64,000 nucleotides of DNA from Casp-actino8 sp964563545 (GTDB taxonomy: Bacteria; Actinomycetota; Acidimicrobiia; Acidimicrobiales; Ilumatobacteraceae): NCBI GenBank assembly GCA_964563545.1, contig CAZLXB010000007.1:1-64000 (forward strand). Reading direction: 5' to 3'. The notes below the pieces were generated by a model. That model had not been told where the DNA came from, searched no databases, and worked only from the letters and a program-made list of their open reading frames with translations. Each line of letters opens with the position of its first letter. Positions within the stretch are counted from its first letter, which is position 1. Shown here piece by piece: positions 1 to 9,122 of the stretch. The translations under genes were made by a program, and so were the position numbers.

Positions 1-963
1 CACCTCGTGTGGAGGTGCCTCGGTACCGAGCGCGGCCATCGCCTCGCGATACACGAGCGACAGCACTCGCAAACCAGATCGCAGTTCGTCGGTACGAAAC
101 CGGCGGAGTTCGCGTTTGTGGCGCTCCACCACCTTGGTTCGCCCACCACCGCGCTCACCGAGCTGTCGTGCGCGTTCATCGAGATCCTCGATCTCCGACT
201 GGTGACGCAACTTGTACGGCTCGAGGGCTGTTTCGATGGCCGCGCTGATCTCGGCCACCAAGGCCACCGCCGTGGAGAGCCTTCCGTCGAGGCGCTGGGG
301 CACATCCCGAAAGAAGGCGATACGAGTGGAGAGTTCGGCATCGGCCGCGAGCACACGCGCCCGCTCGAGATCGCCAGCGGCGACGAAGGCGAGTTCCGCA
401 GCTCGTTCCGCAGCGACGCCCTCGGCTTCGAGCGCGGCAACTATCAAGTCGTCGGGTACCGGCACGAAGCCCACGCGGACGCAACGCGACGCGATGGTCG
501 TCATCTCCGCCGACACCTCGTCGGCCACGAGGATGATCTCGGTACGGCCATCGGGCTCCTCGAGAGTCTTCAGCAGGACAGGGCGCGCGATGTCCGACAG
601 AAGATGGAACTCGAAGGCGATGATGATCCGCCGGTCGGCTTCCACTGCACTCTGCCCGGCTTTGGCAACGATTTCATCGCGCACAGTCTCGATGAGAAGC
701 GACGCACCTTCTCGTTCCACTTCGTGCACATCCACGTGAATACCACGCATCACGAGATCAGCGGTACGACCATTCGCATCTTCCGAACCCTGTAGGCGCA
801 TCGCGGCGAAGGCGCGCGCCGCGGTGTCCTTCCCACAACCGGGCGGACCCACGAAGAGGTACGCGTGAGCGGGAGAATCGGCGAGGGCACGCAGTGTTGC
901 AATCGCAGCGTCCTGCCCGACCACCTGGTCGAACACCGAACGGGTTCCCGTGGATGCGGGCAC
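1..963 (-). CDS. holB: DNA polymerase III subunit delta' (HolB), 3' end cut by the window edge
   Basis: This clamp-loader subunit belongs to the AAA+ family and helps load the beta sliding clamp at the replication fork. I read 321 codons in frame to base 1 without a stop, so the C-terminus lies outside the window. The start is a GTG at 963, one base past the tmk stop, implying translational coupling. A P-loop (GPPGCGKDT) lies near residues 38-46, and LLKTLEEP and the sensor-like SRC motif follow. The Cys4 zinc module usually found shortly after the P-loop is not visible here; the segment goes straight into an acidic stretch. The holB-tmk-topA arrangement is common in Actinobacteria. The family call is secure; the exact end is unknown. 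Confidence 0.9.
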   Translation of the reverse strand, partial: MPASTGTRSVFDQVVGQDAAIATLRALADSPAHAYLFVGPPGCGKDTAARAFAAMRLQGSEDANGRTADLVMRGIHVDVHEVEREGASLLIETVRDEIVAKAGQSAVEADRRIIIAFEFHLLSDIARPVLLKTLEEPDGRTEIILVADEVSAEMTTIASRCVRVGFVPVPDDLIVAALEAEGVAAERAAELAFVAAGDLERARVLAADAELSTRIAFFRDVPQRLDGRLSTAVALVAEISAAIETALEPYKLRHQSEIEDLDERARQLGERGGGRTKVVERHKRELRRFRTDELRSGLRVLSLVYREAMAALGTEAPPHEV

Positions 964-964
964 G

Positions 965-1579
965 TCAGATTCCGTACTTCTCGCGCACGGCTCGGCGAAC
1001 GTCGGCCTCGATCTCGTCGGCTGTCCGCGCCGCATCGAGAACGACCCAGCGATGCTTCTCATCCGCGGCCATGGCGAGGAACCCGGAACGGATCCGCGCG
1101 AAGAAGTCACCCGTCTCACGTTCGAAGCGGTCGAGGTTTCGAGATGCCAGACGCTGCATCGCGTCGTCGTGGTTCAGGTCGAGAAGGATCACGAGGTCGG
1201 GCCAACGACCATCGAGCGCCCAATCGTTGACTGTTCGCAACATCGGAAGATCGAGCCCGCGCCCGTAGCCCTGATAGGCGAGGCTCGAATACACGCTGCG
1301 ATCGCTCACCACGTGCTTGCCGGCCGCCAGTGCTGGTGCGAGCACTTCGGCTCGATGCTGTGCACGATCTCCGGCGATCAAGAGCGCTTCGGCTACCGAG
1401 CTGAGCGCGGTGTTGGCCGGATCGTGCAGCACCTCTCGGACGCGTGCGCCAATGGCCGTGCCACCGGTCTCTCGCGTGAGCAATGCTCCGAGCGAGGTGG
1501 CGAGTCGGGTCGCCTGCGTCGACTTACCGCAGCCCTCGATGCCCTCGAAAGCGATGTATCGAGGCTGGTCGGTCGGCAT
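965..1579 (-). CDS. tmk: Thymidylate kinase
   Basis: It phosphorylates dTMP to dTDP with ATP for DNA synthesis in the cytoplasm. The protein is 204 aa, normal for the family. It has an N-terminal P-loop (FEGIEGCGKST), the DRS motif (VVSDRSVYSS) and an Arg-rich lid (ASRNLDRFERE). The ATG at 1579 (MPTDQPRYIAFEG) is preferred over a longer in-frame start at 1609 because family members begin just before the P-loop strand. The gene lies between topA (46 bp upstream) and holB (start one base after this stop), consistent with one replication-related transcript. Confidence 0.95.
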   Translation of the reverse strand: MPTDQPRYIAFEGIEGCGKSTQATRLATSLGALLTRETGGTAIGARVREVLHDPANTALSSVAEALLIAGDRAQHRAEVLAPALAAGKHVVSDRSVYSSLAYQGYGRGLDLPMLRTVNDWALDGRWPDLVILLDLNHDDAMQRLASRNLDRFERETGDFFARIRSGFLAMAADEKHRWVVLDAARTADEIEADVRRAVREKYGI

Positions 1580-1625
1580 ACGGTCAAACGCTAGCCAGTC
1601 GCCGTACACCCGCCTTCGAGGTGGG

Positions 1626-4322
1626 TCAGACCTTCTTGCGCGGCGCGGCTTTCTTCGCCGGAGCCTTCTTGGCTGCTTTCTTCTTGGCCGGTGCCTTTTT
1701 CGCCGGAGCTTTCTTGGCAGCTTTCTTCTTGGGGCCGATCCCCTTCTCGGCCATCACTTCGCGGCGGATGGCGAGGAGTTCGTAGGCGCGCTCGGGGAGC
1801 ATGTCCTCGATGCGGTCACCTTTGCCGATCGAGGCATTCACCTGACCATCGGTCACGTACACGCCGTACTGACCTTCGCGAGCCACGACTTTCAACTCAC
1901 TCACCGGATCGGTTCCGAACTCACGCAGTGGTCCCTTGGCGGCAACTGATCGCCCTCGACGGAACTGTTTGGGCTGCGAGAAGATGTCGACGGCTTCGGC
2001 GAGGGTGATCGTCAAGAGCCGCTCCTCGTTGTCGATCGTCCGATAGTCGGTGCCCTTTTGCACGTACGGCCCATAACGACCGTTGTTGGCCATGATCGGC
2101 TCACCATCGGACGGATCGGTACCGAGTGTGCGCGGCAAGGTCAACAACTGCTCGGCATCGTGCATCGTCATGCGCTCCAGGACCATCGTCTTGAAGAGGC
2201 TCACCATCTTGGGTTTGGCAAGGCCGAGCGGTGGTGCCTCCATGGTTCCCCACTGCACATACGGGCCGTAGCGACCGTTCTTCAGGAACACCGGATAGCC
2301 GTCGAACTCTCCGATCGGCTCGTCGCTCTTGGGTAGCGACAACAGACGAAGTGCTTCGTTCAGCGTCAACTCGTCGGGTGTGAGGGCATCGGGCACGCTC
2401 GCGGTGTCTTCGCCGCGCTTCACGTACGGGCCGTACTTGCCGGGCTTGACGGCTACGACTTCGCCCGTCGACGGATCGGCACCGATCGTGAACGAGTTGA
2501 TCTCGGCGGCATCGATGTCGGTGATGTTCTGCTCGATGAGGCGCTTCAGTCCTAGTTCGCCGAGGTCACCCATCTCGGCGTCACCGAAGTAGAAAGCGCG
2601 CAGCCATTCGTCCTTGGCCAATGCCTTATTGGCGATCTGGTCGAGTTCTTCTTCCACACCGGCGGTGAACTGGTAGTCGACGATCTCACCGAAATGACGC
2701 TCGAGGAGCGTCACCACTGCGAAGGCGGTCCACGTGGGCACGAGGGCCTGACCCTTCTTCCACACGTAACCGCGGTCCTGGATCGTCTGGATGATCGAAG
2801 CCCACGTGGACGGACGACCAATGCCGAGCTCTTCGAGTCGCTTGACGATCGATGCCTCGGTGAAGCGCGCCGGGGGTGTGGTCTCGTGGCCACTCGGAAG
2901 CAGTTGGTCGATGGCCACCGCATCACCCACCTTCAGTGGCGGCAGCAGCGCTTCGGCTTCTTCACCCGACTCGGCATCGTCGTCACGGGTCTCTTCGTAG
3001 GCCTTGCGATGACCGGCGAAGGTGATCGTGGTGCCGCTCGCCGAGAAGACGCAGTCGTTCGACTGTTCGGTCGGGGTGGCGGGAGCGGTGGCGGCCAGGC
3101 GGATCGACACCGTCACACCATTGGCGTCGGCCATCTGCGATGCCATGGTCCGCTGCCAGATGAGTCGGTAGAGCGCGAGGTCCGGTCCCGACAACTGGCC
3201 ACCCAGGGTGTCGGGGTGGCGGAGAGGAATGCTCGGCCGGATGGCCTCGTGGGCCTCTTGGGCGTTCTTGACCTTGCTCGCGTACCGCCGTGGTGAATCG
3301 GTCAGGAAGTCGCCACCGAAGTCGGCCCGGATCTGGTCGCGGACCGCCCCGAGGGCTTCGTCCGACAGGACCACCGAATCCGTACGTGTATATGTAATGA
3401 ATCCCCGGTCGTAGAGACCCTGCGCCGTCCGCATCACCTGCTGGGCCGACAGGCGGAGTTTGCGCCCACCTTCCTGCTGGAGCGTGCTCGTCATGAACGG
3501 CGGCTTGGGCGACGACCGGTACGGCTTCTCCTCCACCGACTGCACCGAAACCGGGGCCGTCCGGAGGCGCTCGACGAGCGACATCGCGGCCGGCTCGGCC
3601 AGCACGGTGACCTTGCCGCTCGGGCGACCCTGTTCGTCGAAGTCCTTGCCGGTGGCGATGCGGACGCCGTCGAGTTCGAGGAGCGAGGCCTTGAACGACG
3701 GGTTGGTCCCGGTGACGAGATCGAGCCCCCAGTAGGCGGCCGTCACGAAGGCGATGCGCTCGCGTTCACGTTGGACGATCAGGCGAATGGTCGGCGACTG
3801 AACACGTCCGGCCGACAGACCGCGGTTCACTTTGCGCCAGAGCACCGGCGACACCTCGTATCCGAAGAGGCGGTCGAGGATGCGCCGGGTCTCGGCGGCG
3901 TCCACGAGTCCGATGTCGAGATCGCGGGGATGAGCGAATGCGTGGTCGATCGCACCTTTGGTGATTTCGTGGAACACCACCCGGTGCACCGGAACGCCGG
4001 GCTTAACGGCCGACTTCAAGTTCTCGTAGAGATGCCAGCTGATGGCCTCACCCTCGCGGTCTTCGTCGGTGGCGAGATAGAGGGCTGATGCCTGCTTCAC
4101 GAGTTGACGGAGTTCCTTGATCACCTTCGTGCCGCGCTCGGTGAGCACGTACTCGGGCTTGAAGTGGTTGTCGACGTCGACGGCCAAACCCTTCGACGGC
4201 AGGTCGGCCACGTGGCCCACCGAGGCGCGAACTTCGTACTCGGAGCCGAGAAAATTGCCGATCGTCTTGGCCTTGGCGGGCGACTCGACGATGACGAGGG
4301 GTTTACCGGTGGGGGCGGTCAT
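1626..4322 (-). CDS. topA: DNA topoisomerase I
   Basis: This type IA topoisomerase relaxes negatively supercoiled DNA by single-strand passage. The 898-aa protein opens with the Toprim fold (LVIVESPAKAKTI, residues 9-21, and the DxDREGE-type stretch near 86-92). The catalytic tyrosine is about residue 311 in GFITYTRTDS. Later come repeated topo C-terminal modules (GRYGPYVQ-like segments), which replace zinc fingers in actinobacterial enzymes. The last 35 or so residues are a lysine/alanine/proline tail of KKAPAKK repeats, a feature known from actinobacterial TopA and thought to raise processivity. The coding sequence reads upstream of tmk and holB on the same strand. Confidence 0.98.
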   Translation of the reverse strand: MTAPTGKPLVIVESPAKAKTIGNFLGSEYEVRASVGHVADLPSKGLAVDVDNHFKPEYVLTERGTKVIKELRQLVKQASALYLATDEDREGEAISWHLYENLKSAVKPGVPVHRVVFHEITKGAIDHAFAHPRDLDIGLVDAAETRRILDRLFGYEVSPVLWRKVNRGLSAGRVQSPTIRLIVQRERERIAFVTAAYWGLDLVTGTNPSFKASLLELDGVRIATGKDFDEQGRPSGKVTVLAEPAAMSLVERLRTAPVSVQSVEEKPYRSSPKPPFMTSTLQQEGGRKLRLSAQQVMRTAQGLYDRGFITYTRTDSVVLSDEALGAVRDQIRADFGGDFLTDSPRRYASKVKNAQEAHEAIRPSIPLRHPDTLGGQLSGPDLALYRLIWQRTMASQMADANGVTVSIRLAATAPATPTEQSNDCVFSASGTTITFAGHRKAYEETRDDDAESGEEAEALLPPLKVGDAVAIDQLLPSGHETTPPARFTEASIVKRLEELGIGRPSTWASIIQTIQDRGYVWKKGQALVPTWTAFAVVTLLERHFGEIVDYQFTAGVEEELDQIANKALAKDEWLRAFYFGDAEMGDLGELGLKRLIEQNITDIDAAEINSFTIGADPSTGEVVAVKPGKYGPYVKRGEDTASVPDALTPDELTLNEALRLLSLPKSDEPIGEFDGYPVFLKNGRYGPYVQWGTMEAPPLGLAKPKMVSLFKTMVLERMTMHDAEQLLTLPRTLGTDPSDGEPIMANNGRYGPYVQKGTDYRTIDNEERLLTITLAEAVDIFSQPKQFRRGRSVAAKGPLREFGTDPVSELKVVAREGQYGVYVTDGQVNASIGKGDRIEDMLPERAYELLAIRREVMAEKGIGPKKKAAKKAPAKKAPAKKKAAKKAPAKKAAPRKKV

Positions 4323-4357
4323 ATTTATCTAGCGCTACGGCATCGGCCGGTCGCTTG

Positions 4358-6718
4358 TCAAGTGGGCTGGGTTCCACCCGTGTTCGCGTGACCCTCCACA
4401 TCGATGCGCGGCAGGATGCGATCAAGCCACTTCGGGATCCACCAGTTGCGAGCACCGAGAAGCTCCATCGTCGCAGGTACGAGCACCATTCGGACCAGAG
4501 TGGCGTCGATGAAGACAGCCACGGCGAGCCCGAGTCCGAACAACTTCACTGTGCGGTCGTCGCCGGCCACGAAACTTCCAAAGACGGCCACCATGATCAG
4601 GGCCGCCGCGGTGATCACGCGTGCCGTGGCGGTGAGTCCGTCGGCCACGGCTGAACTGTTGTCACCCGTGCGATCGAACTCCTCTTTCACGCGCGAGAGC
4701 AGGAAGACCTCGTAGTCCATGGAGAGGCCGAAGACGATGGCAAAGAGCATCATCGGGATGAAGGGCTCGATGGGTCCGGCTCGACCCACGCCGATGAGAT
4801 CGGCGAGCCAACCCCACTGGAAAACGGCCACCACCACTCCGTATGCGGCACCGATAGAGAGCAGGTTCATGAGTACCGCCTTGAGCGGCACGAGGAGGCT
4901 GCGGAACACCGCCATCAACAACAGGAACGAGAGCACCAGCACCGCGGCGATGAAGATGAAGATGCGCTGGCCGAAGTAGTCGGAGAGATCCACGGCGATG
5001 GCCGTGAAGCCCCCGACGTTGATCGGATACTCCAAGAAATTGGCAGATTCGAGTGAACCCGGGATGACCTGATCGCGCAGATGATGCACGAGCTCCGACG
5101 TCGCTTCGTCCTGCGGAGCGGTGGTCGGCACCACCTTCCAGAGAGTGAGTTCGGGAGTCACGGCCATCGGATCCGACACGTAGGCAATGCCGTCTTCGGC
5201 GCGTAAGGCATCGGTGAGCGAAGCATTGGCGCGCATGACGTCGTCGGCGCTCGCATCGGCCGGAACCTCTCCGACCAAGGTGAGCGGTCCGCTGAACCCC
5301 GGACCGAATCCGCGGGCGAGAAGGTCGTAGGCCCGACGCGCGGTCTGCCACTCGGCGCGGTTGCCGTTGTCGCTCAACGCGAGGCGCATACCGAAGAGCG
5401 GAAGCGTCAGCGCGATGAGCGAAGCGAGGCCAAGGGCGAACGACGTCCACGGTCGACGTTGCACGAGGCGGCTCCAACGGAACCAAAGTTGCTCTTCGCG
5501 TGGCTTGGGCTCACGGTGGGCGATCGGTGTGCGCCAGCTCTTGATGAGGAAACTCAGCGCCATGATCACGACGGCCGCCAAGAGTCCGACCGGGAGAAGA
5601 GAAAGCGTGCCGAGGAAGATCACTCCCACGAGCGACAGCGTCGCGAATACCACCAGAGATGCGAGCGCAGCGCGCGTGGTCACGTCGATCCGATGGCGGA
5701 CGAGTGAGAGAAGAGCCGGCAGCAGTGTGAGCGCAGCGAGCACCATGAAGCCCACCGCGACCGATCCAGCGATGGCGAGCCCGTAGACGAAGGCCATACC
5801 CATCATGTACATGCCGAGAAGCGAGATCATGACGGTGATACCCGCGAAGAGAACTGCGCGTCCCGCGGTGTCGGCGGCCACGACCGTGGCGTCTTCGGGC
5901 GTCATTCCGCCGCGTAACCCCTCGCGATATCGGGTCACGATGAAGAGCGCGTAGTCGATACCCACTCCGATGCCGATCATGGCGCCGATCTGCAACGAGA
6001 AGTCGGGCATCTCCATGAGGTGGCTGATCATGGTGATGATCGCCACTCCGGTACCGAGTCCGATGAGTGCGGTGCCGATGGGAAGTCCCATGGCGAGCAC
6101 CGAACCGAAGGCGAGAACCAGGATGATGATGGCGGCGAGCAGACCGACCACTTCGCTCTCGGGAAGTTCAAAGTCGACGAATGGATCGCCGCCGAACTCC
6201 ACGCTCACGCCGTCGGGCAGCGGCGATGCGACCAGATGCTCGTTGGCAACTTCCATGATGCGTTCGCCGAGCAGCGTCTGACCCTCTTGCGATTCGATGG
6301 CCGGCAGACCGAGTTCGGCATACGCGATCGTGCGATCGGCCGAGATGAGTCGCTCGCCACCGGCGGGGTTGGTGATGTTCGGCAACTCGTACGGACTCGT
6401 GAGTCGTAGGCCCGGCACTCCGTCGGTAACCGACAAGAAGAGCGACGAGAGCGCGCTCTTTACCGCGGGATCGTCGATGCCCTGTGAGGCTTCGACGACG
6501 ATCTGAGCATCGGTCACCGAGTCCTTGTCGGGGAACGCTTCATCGAGGAGTTCGAGGGCACGCCGGCTCTCGGTCTGCGGAATCGAGAAACGTGTTTCGA
6601 ATCGATCGCCGCCCATGACTCCCTGAGCCACGGCCGACCCGCCGACGAGAGTGGCGATCCAGATGATGATGGTGAGCCATCGATGACGGAAGCACCAGCG
6701 GGCGATGCGGGCAAGCAT
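4358..6718 (-). CDS. MMPL-family RND exporter
   Basis: This inner-membrane transporter resembles MMPL proteins, which use the proton gradient to export lipids or hydrophobic compounds in Actinobacteria. The 786-aa protein has TM1 near residues 14-32, a large extracytoplasmic loop (about 35-190), a five-helix bundle, then a second loop and bundle. Proton-relay motifs are visible twice: GVGIDYALF near 251-259 and GLSMDYEVFL in the C-terminal half. The ORF extends far upstream, but that part overlaps rsgA on the other strand. The ATG at 6718 (MLARIARWCFRHR) has a GAGGA ribosome site four bases before it and begins immediately before TM1. The substrate cannot be read from the sequence. Confidence 0.9.
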   Translation of the reverse strand: MLARIARWCFRHRWLTIIIWIATLVGGSAVAQGVMGGDRFETRFSIPQTESRRALELLDEAFPDKDSVTDAQIVVEASQGIDDPAVKSALSSLFLSVTDGVPGLRLTSPYELPNITNPAGGERLISADRTIAYAELGLPAIESQEGQTLLGERIMEVANEHLVASPLPDGVSVEFGGDPFVDFELPESEVVGLLAAIIILVLAFGSVLAMGLPIGTALIGLGTGVAIITMISHLMEMPDFSLQIGAMIGIGVGIDYALFIVTRYREGLRGGMTPEDATVVAADTAGRAVLFAGITVMISLLGMYMMGMAFVYGLAIAGSVAVGFMVLAALTLLPALLSLVRHRIDVTTRAALASLVVFATLSLVGVIFLGTLSLLPVGLLAAVVIMALSFLIKSWRTPIAHREPKPREEQLWFRWSRLVQRRPWTSFALGLASLIALTLPLFGMRLALSDNGNRAEWQTARRAYDLLARGFGPGFSGPLTLVGEVPADASADDVMRANASLTDALRAEDGIAYVSDPMAVTPELTLWKVVPTTAPQDEATSELVHHLRDQVIPGSLESANFLEYPINVGGFTAIAVDLSDYFGQRIFIFIAAVLVLSFLLLMAVFRSLLVPLKAVLMNLLSIGAAYGVVVAVFQWGWLADLIGVGRAGPIEPFIPMMLFAIVFGLSMDYEVFLLSRVKEEFDRTGDNSSAVADGLTATARVITAAALIMVAVFGSFVAGDDRTVKLFGLGLAVAVFIDATLVRMVLVPATMELLGARNWWIPKWLDRILPRIDVEGHANTGGTQPT

Positions 6719-6765
6719 GGAATCCTCGGCGTGTTGGGTGGGGGAGGACACGCCGGCTCGAAGGC

Positions 6766-6771
6766 TACGGT
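6766..6771 (+). promoter_or_regulatory. -10 hexamer TACGGT, leaderless rsgA
   Basis: TACGGT ends 7 nt before the rsgA GTG. This would place transcription start at the start codon, and no Shine-Dalgarno is visible. Confidence 0.5.
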
Positions 6772-6778
6772 CGGTCTC

Positions 6779-7840
6779 GTGGAGGTCGGAATCGAATCCC
6801 TGGGCTGGGATGTGACATGGGACGAGATCTGGCGCGCGTCGTCGATCGGCCTCGGATCCGATGCGCGGCCCGGACGGGTGGCGCGTATCGACCGCGGCTG
6901 GAGCACCGTCTGGTACTCGCCTCCCACCGACGCGACGACGGGTGATGTGGCCCGAGTCCGGAACATCGGCGCCGACGTCGCCGTGGGTGACTGGGTCGTC
7001 GTCTCGGCCGACGGTGAGCGGATCGAGTCGGTGCTTCCTCGTCGGAGTGCCTTCGTGCGACGGGCGAGTTTCGAGGGTCAGCGCGCCGAGGCTCACACCA
7101 TCGCAGCCAACATCGACTTCGTCTTCCTTCTCCACGCGATTGCCAGTCCGCCGAATCAGCGGCGACTGGAGCGCGAACTCGTGCTCGCCTTCGACAGTGG
7201 AGCCACTCCAGTTGTCGTGCTGTCGAAGCGCGATCTTCTCGACGACCCGGCGGAGGAGGCGGCCCGCCTCGAGTCGCTCCAGTCGGTGGCGCCGGGTGTG
7301 GAGTTCCACGTCGTGTCGGGGATCCGCGGCGACGGCCTCGACGCTCTTCGGCGTTACGCATCCGGTTGTCGCACGATCGCGCTCCTGGGCGCGAGTGGTG
7401 TCGGCAAGAGCACGATCGTCAACGCGCTGGTGGGCAATTCCGCGCAACGGACCGAGTCGGTCCGTGAAGGAGACCAACGTGGCCGTCACACCACGACGGC
7501 GTCGTCACTCGTGGCTCTCCCGGCCGAGCCGGTCGGTTCGGCTGGCTGGCTCATCGACACGCCGGGGGTTCGTGCCGTGAGCCTGTGGTCGAGCGGGCAC
7601 GGCATCGAGCGTGCCTTCACTGACATCTTCGACCTGATGGACGATTGTCGGTTTCGGGACTGCAAGCACGAAGAGGAACCCGGTTGCGCGGTGCGGGATG
7701 CCGTCGATGCCGGAACCCTCGACCCGCGCCGTCTCGAAAGTATGAAACGCCTCGTTGCCGAGGAAGCCGCGCTCGAGGACGAGCAGAAAGCACGGCTCAA
7801 AGCGGAGGATCGACGAGGGTTTCGGCGTCGAAAGTCGTAA
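6779..7840 (+). CDS. rsgA: Ribosome small subunit-dependent GTPase A
   Basis: This circularly permuted GTPase acts in late 30S subunit maturation. The protein is 353 aa. An N-terminal OB-fold (RVARIDRG...VAVGDWVVV) is followed by permuted G motifs: SKRD (G4) comes before the P-loop GASGVGKST (G1), then DTPGVRAV (G3). The C-terminal zinc finger follows, with CRFRDCKHEEEPGCAV carrying the Cys/His ligands. I chose the GTG at 6779 because the residues before it in the longer ORF (from 6683) overlap the divergent MMPL gene and are low-complexity glycine-rich sequence. The TACGGT hexamer 7 nt upstream supports it. Confidence 0.93.
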   Translation: MEVGIESLGWDVTWDEIWRASSIGLGSDARPGRVARIDRGWSTVWYSPPTDATTGDVARVRNIGADVAVGDWVVVSADGERIESVLPRRSAFVRRASFEGQRAEAHTIAANIDFVFLLHAIASPPNQRRLERELVLAFDSGATPVVVLSKRDLLDDPAEEAARLESLQSVAPGVEFHVVSGIRGDGLDALRRYASGCRTIALLGASGVGKSTIVNALVGNSAQRTESVREGDQRGRHTTTASSLVALPAEPVGSAGWLIDTPGVRAVSLWSSGHGIERAFTDIFDLMDDCRFRDCKHEEEPGCAVRDAVDAGTLDPRRLESMKRLVAEEAALEDEQKARLKAEDRRGFRRRKS

Positions 7841-7844
7841 GGAG

Positions 7845-7850
7845 TACGGT
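7845..7850 (+). promoter_or_regulatory. -10 hexamer TACGGT, leaderless acyl-CoA dehydrogenase
   Basis: TACGGT ends 7 nt before the ATG at 7858, just after the rsgA stop. It is the same hexamer and spacing as at rsgA. Confidence 0.5.
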
Positions 7851-7857
7851 CGCCTCC

Positions 7858-9117
7858 ATGGAATTCGCCTTCTCCGATCGATGTCTCGAGTACCGCGAGC
7901 GTCTGCTCGCGTTCATGGACGAATGGATCTATCCGAACGAGTCCGTGTACGACCAGCAGGTTCACGATTCGGGAGACCCGCACTTCTATCCGCCGATCAT
8001 GGACACCCTGAAGGCCGAAGCCAAGAAGCGTGGGTTGTGGAATCTCTTCCAACCGCATTCGGGTTGGTGGGGCGAAGGTTTCAGCAACCTCGACTACGCG
8101 CCGTTGGCCGAGATCATGGGTCGCTCACCGATCGCATCGGAAGCCTGTAATTGCTCCGCACCCGACACCGGCAACATGGAAGTTCTCACCATGTTCGGAA
8201 CGGCCGAGCAACAGGAGAAGTGGCTGCGCCCTCTTCTCGACGGCGAGATCCGCAGTGCGTTCGGTATGACCGAGCCCGATGTGGCGTCGTCGGATGCGAC
8301 CAACATCTCGCTTCGCATCGAGCGCGACGGTGATCACTACGTTTTGAACGGTCGCAAGTGGTGGACCTCGAACATCTTCCACAAGAACTGCAAGATCATG
8401 ATCGTGATGGGCAAGACCGACACGTCGGCCGCGACCCACAAGCAGCAGAGTCAGATCCTCGTTCCGGTCGACACCCCCGGAGTCACGGTGGTCCGAGATC
8501 TTCGCGTGTTCGGCTACAACGACGTCGAAGGTCACGGTGAAGTCCGGTTCGAGAACTGCCGCGTACCGGTGAGCAATCTCGTGGCATCCGAGGGTGACGG
8601 ATTCATGATCTCGCAGGCCCGGCTCGGACCCGGTCGCATTCATCACTGCATGCGGACCATCGGAGCCGCCGAACGCGCGCTCGAACTCATGTGCCAACGT
8701 GTTCTGAGTCGGTCGACATTCGGCAAGCGCGTGGCCGAAAGGTCGAACATTCAGGACTGGATCGCCGAGGCGCGCATCGAACTCGAAATGATCCGACTTC
8801 TCACGCTGAAGACGGCGTGGCTCATGGACACCGTGGGCAACAAGGGTGCCCGTACCGAGATCGCGGCGATCAAGGTCGCGGCACCGAACGTGGCGCTCAA
8901 GATCATCGATCGGGCGATTCAGGCTCACGGCGGCGGCGGAGTGTCGCAGGACTTCCCGTTGGCCGGGATGTATGCGGGTATCCGAACGCTGCGTCTTGCT
9001 GATGGTCCCGACGAAGTTCACAAGATGACGATTGCCCGCGCCGAATTGCGCAAACACGATCCGTCGTTCCGTACCGACGGTGTCAACGCCATCGCCCCCG
9101 GCGGCGGACGCGGCTGA
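7858..9117 (+). CDS. Acyl-CoA dehydrogenase family protein
   Basis: This FAD-dependent enzyme introduces a 2,3 double bond into acyl-CoA thioesters and passes electrons to ETF. The protein is 419 aa. The middle-domain FAD loop (AFGMTEPDVASSD), a substrate-pocket RKWW segment and C-terminal helices with FGKRVAERS and QAHGGGGVSQDFPLA are visible, resembling ACAD10/11-type enzymes. The ATG at 7858 gives MEFAFSDRC, matching family N-termini; the longer ORF merely runs over rsgA. The SnoaL-like gene begins 5 bp downstream, so the two are probably cotranscribed. The precise acyl chain is unknown. Confidence 0.93.
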   Translation: MEFAFSDRCLEYRERLLAFMDEWIYPNESVYDQQVHDSGDPHFYPPIMDTLKAEAKKRGLWNLFQPHSGWWGEGFSNLDYAPLAEIMGRSPIASEACNCSAPDTGNMEVLTMFGTAEQQEKWLRPLLDGEIRSAFGMTEPDVASSDATNISLRIERDGDHYVLNGRKWWTSNIFHKNCKIMIVMGKTDTSAATHKQQSQILVPVDTPGVTVVRDLRVFGYNDVEGHGEVRFENCRVPVSNLVASEGDGFMISQARLGPGRIHHCMRTIGAAERALELMCQRVLSRSTFGKRVAERSNIQDWIAEARIELEMIRLLTLKTAWLMDTVGNKGARTEIAAIKVAAPNVALKIIDRAIQAHGGGGVSQDFPLAGMYAGIRTLRLADGPDEVHKMTIARAELRKHDPSFRTDGVNAIAPGGGRG

Positions 9118-9122
9118 TTCTC

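Noticed and set aside
1629..1735. Repeat array in the topA 3' end
   Set aside because: The repeated bases encode the Lys/Ala/Pro tail typical of actinobacterial TopA, so it is a coding repeat, not a mobile or CRISPR element.
6719..7489. N-terminal extension of the MMPL gene
   Set aside because: It overlaps rsgA on the other strand and has no membrane or conserved content; the ATG at 6718 with a ribosome site explains the gene.
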